Part shown: one piece after another, positions 63,521-64,000 of the stretch
Position numbering within the stretch: position 1 is the stretch's first letter
Layout: each line of letters opens with the position of its first letter
Translations under genes and position numbers: made by a program
The notes under the pieces: model-generated
Told to the model about the DNA's origin: nothing
The model's input: only the letters and a program-made list of their open reading frames with translations
Databases searched by the model: none
Assembly: GCA_036960175.1 (NCBI GenBank)
Contig: JBALWH010000011.1
Coordinates: forward strand, 1 to 64,000
Length of the DNA: 64,000 bases
DNA from: Motiliproteus sp036960175
GTDB lineage: Bacteria > Pseudomonadota > Gammaproteobacteria > Pseudomonadales > Balneatricaceae
Direction: 5' to 3'

Positions 63521-64000
63521 ATGGAAAAAGTGTCGATCTTTGTGGATGTCCAGAACATCTACTACACCACCCGCCAAGCCCACCAATGTAATTTCGATTT
63601 TAATGAATTTTGGGCCCGAACCACGCAGAATCGAAAAGTGGTGAAAGCGGTTGCCTACGCCATCGACCGTGGCGATGAAAAACAGCGCCAGTTTCAAAAT
63701 ATACTTAAAGCCATCGGCTTTGAGGTCAAGCTGAAACCTTATATTCAGCGACGAGACGGATCGGCGAAAGGAGACTGGGACGTCGGCATAACTCTTGACG
63801 TAATGGAGTATGCGGGAGCTTCCGAGGTGGTGGTTTTGGCAACTGGCGACGGTGATTTTGACTTACTCGTCGATAAAGTCAGGAGGGATTTAAAGATTCC
63901 GGTGGAAGTTTATGGGGTGGCGCAGCTTACCGCCCGGTCACTCATCAACGCAGCGTCTAAATTTGTCGCTATTGATCATGGGTTACTGCTAAAAAAATCA
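63521..64000 (+). CDS. NYN-domain (LabA/DUF88) putative nuclease, cut by the window edge
   Basis: 160 codons from the ATG at 63521 to the window end with no stop. The protein has the NYN/PIN-like acidic pattern: VSIFVDVQNIYY at the start, GDWDVGITLDVMEYA in the middle and VVLATGDGDFDLLVDKV towards the end. This matches LabA/DUF88 proteins, which are thought to be metal-dependent RNases. The last visible residues (DHGLLLKKS) suggest the domain is complete or nearly so. It is divergent from roxA. Confidence 0.88.
   Translation, partial: MEKVSIFVDVQNIYYTTRQAHQCNFDFNEFWARTTQNRKVVKAVAYAIDRGDEKQRQFQNILKAIGFEVKLKPYIQRRDGSAKGDWDVGITLDVMEYAGASEVVVLATGDGDFDLLVDKVRRDLKIPVEVYGVAQLTARSLINAASKFVAIDHGLLLKKS

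Noticed and set aside
63434..63697. 87-codon minus-strand frame at the window end
   Set aside because: It is antisense to the NYN-domain gene, which has a clear family pattern on the plus strand.
1..64000. tRNA, rRNA, CRISPR array or complete insertion sequence
   Set aside because: I looked for tRNA-like cloverleaf ends, regularly spaced repeats and transposase motifs and saw none. A covariance scan would be needed to exclude a tRNA completely.

Overview
The window is bacterial chromosome with about 50-53% GC, densely coded on both strands. It contains no rRNA, tRNA, CRISPR array or complete insertion sequence that I could recognise. The gene set (GlrK-QseG-GlrR two-component operon, HspQ, YejK/NdpA, RoxA/YcfD, a YeeN-type YebC protein, RND pump, urtABCDE plus urease) points to a gammaproteobacterium, most likely a free-living marine or aquatic heterotroph of the Oceanospirillales/Alteromonadales kind. 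That taxonomic guess is inference from gene content only.

Layout. 0-12 kb: a GltD-like flavoprotein with ferredoxin domain, a membrane diguanylate cyclase whose periplasmic domain carries a c-type haem motif, a VOC protein, a DUF411 metal protein, a tandem-receiver protein with a degenerate first receiver, a membrane protein, an orphan HEXXH protein and a Cache-domain chemoreceptor. 12-19.3 kb: a DUF4124-glutaredoxin, then an adaptor/ATPase/two-permease (MacAB-like) export operon flanked by an imperfect repeat of a small membrane-protein gene, then three small uncharacterised genes including a C39-like cysteine peptidase candidate.

19.4-35.5 kb is the centrepiece: a complete urea uptake and hydrolysis region on the minus strand. 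In transcription order it runs: an NCS1-permease/histidine-kinase/receiver fusion, its LuxR-type response regulator, a 415-bp control region with a near-perfect palindrome, urtABCDE, a small inverted-repeat element (MITE), then ureDABCEFG. The picture is sensing of a urea- or purine-like substrate, high-affinity ABC import, and cytoplasmic hydrolysis to ammonium and CO2.

35.5-42.3 kb is housekeeping (lipoprotein, YeeN, glutamine amidotransferase, HspQ, exported MsrA, zinc-ribbon protein) interrupted by an accessory TPR/O-GlcNAc-transferase-like gene. That gene lies between two identical 153-bp copies of the 3' end of the amidotransferase gene, the clearest sign of a recent insertion or rearrangement here. 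42.5-52.4 kb: a periplasmic binding protein, an AttH-FtsX-ATPase system, bacteriohaemerythrin, YejK, a second MITE-like element, a MipA/OmpV porin and a LysR regulator. 52.7-57.6 kb: an RND efflux operon with a DUF3313 lipoprotein. 57.6-64 kb: a divergent LuxI/GNAT-fold acyltransferase, a candidate plus-strand small RNA terminator, the glrK-qseG-glrR operon, roxA and the start of a NYN-domain nuclease gene that runs to the window edge.

The items I would check first are the transporter-kinase fusion and its operator, the 153-bp duplication around the glycosyltransferase, the two MITE-like elements, the LuxI-like gene with its neighbouring orphan terminator, and the haem-binding diguanylate cyclase.
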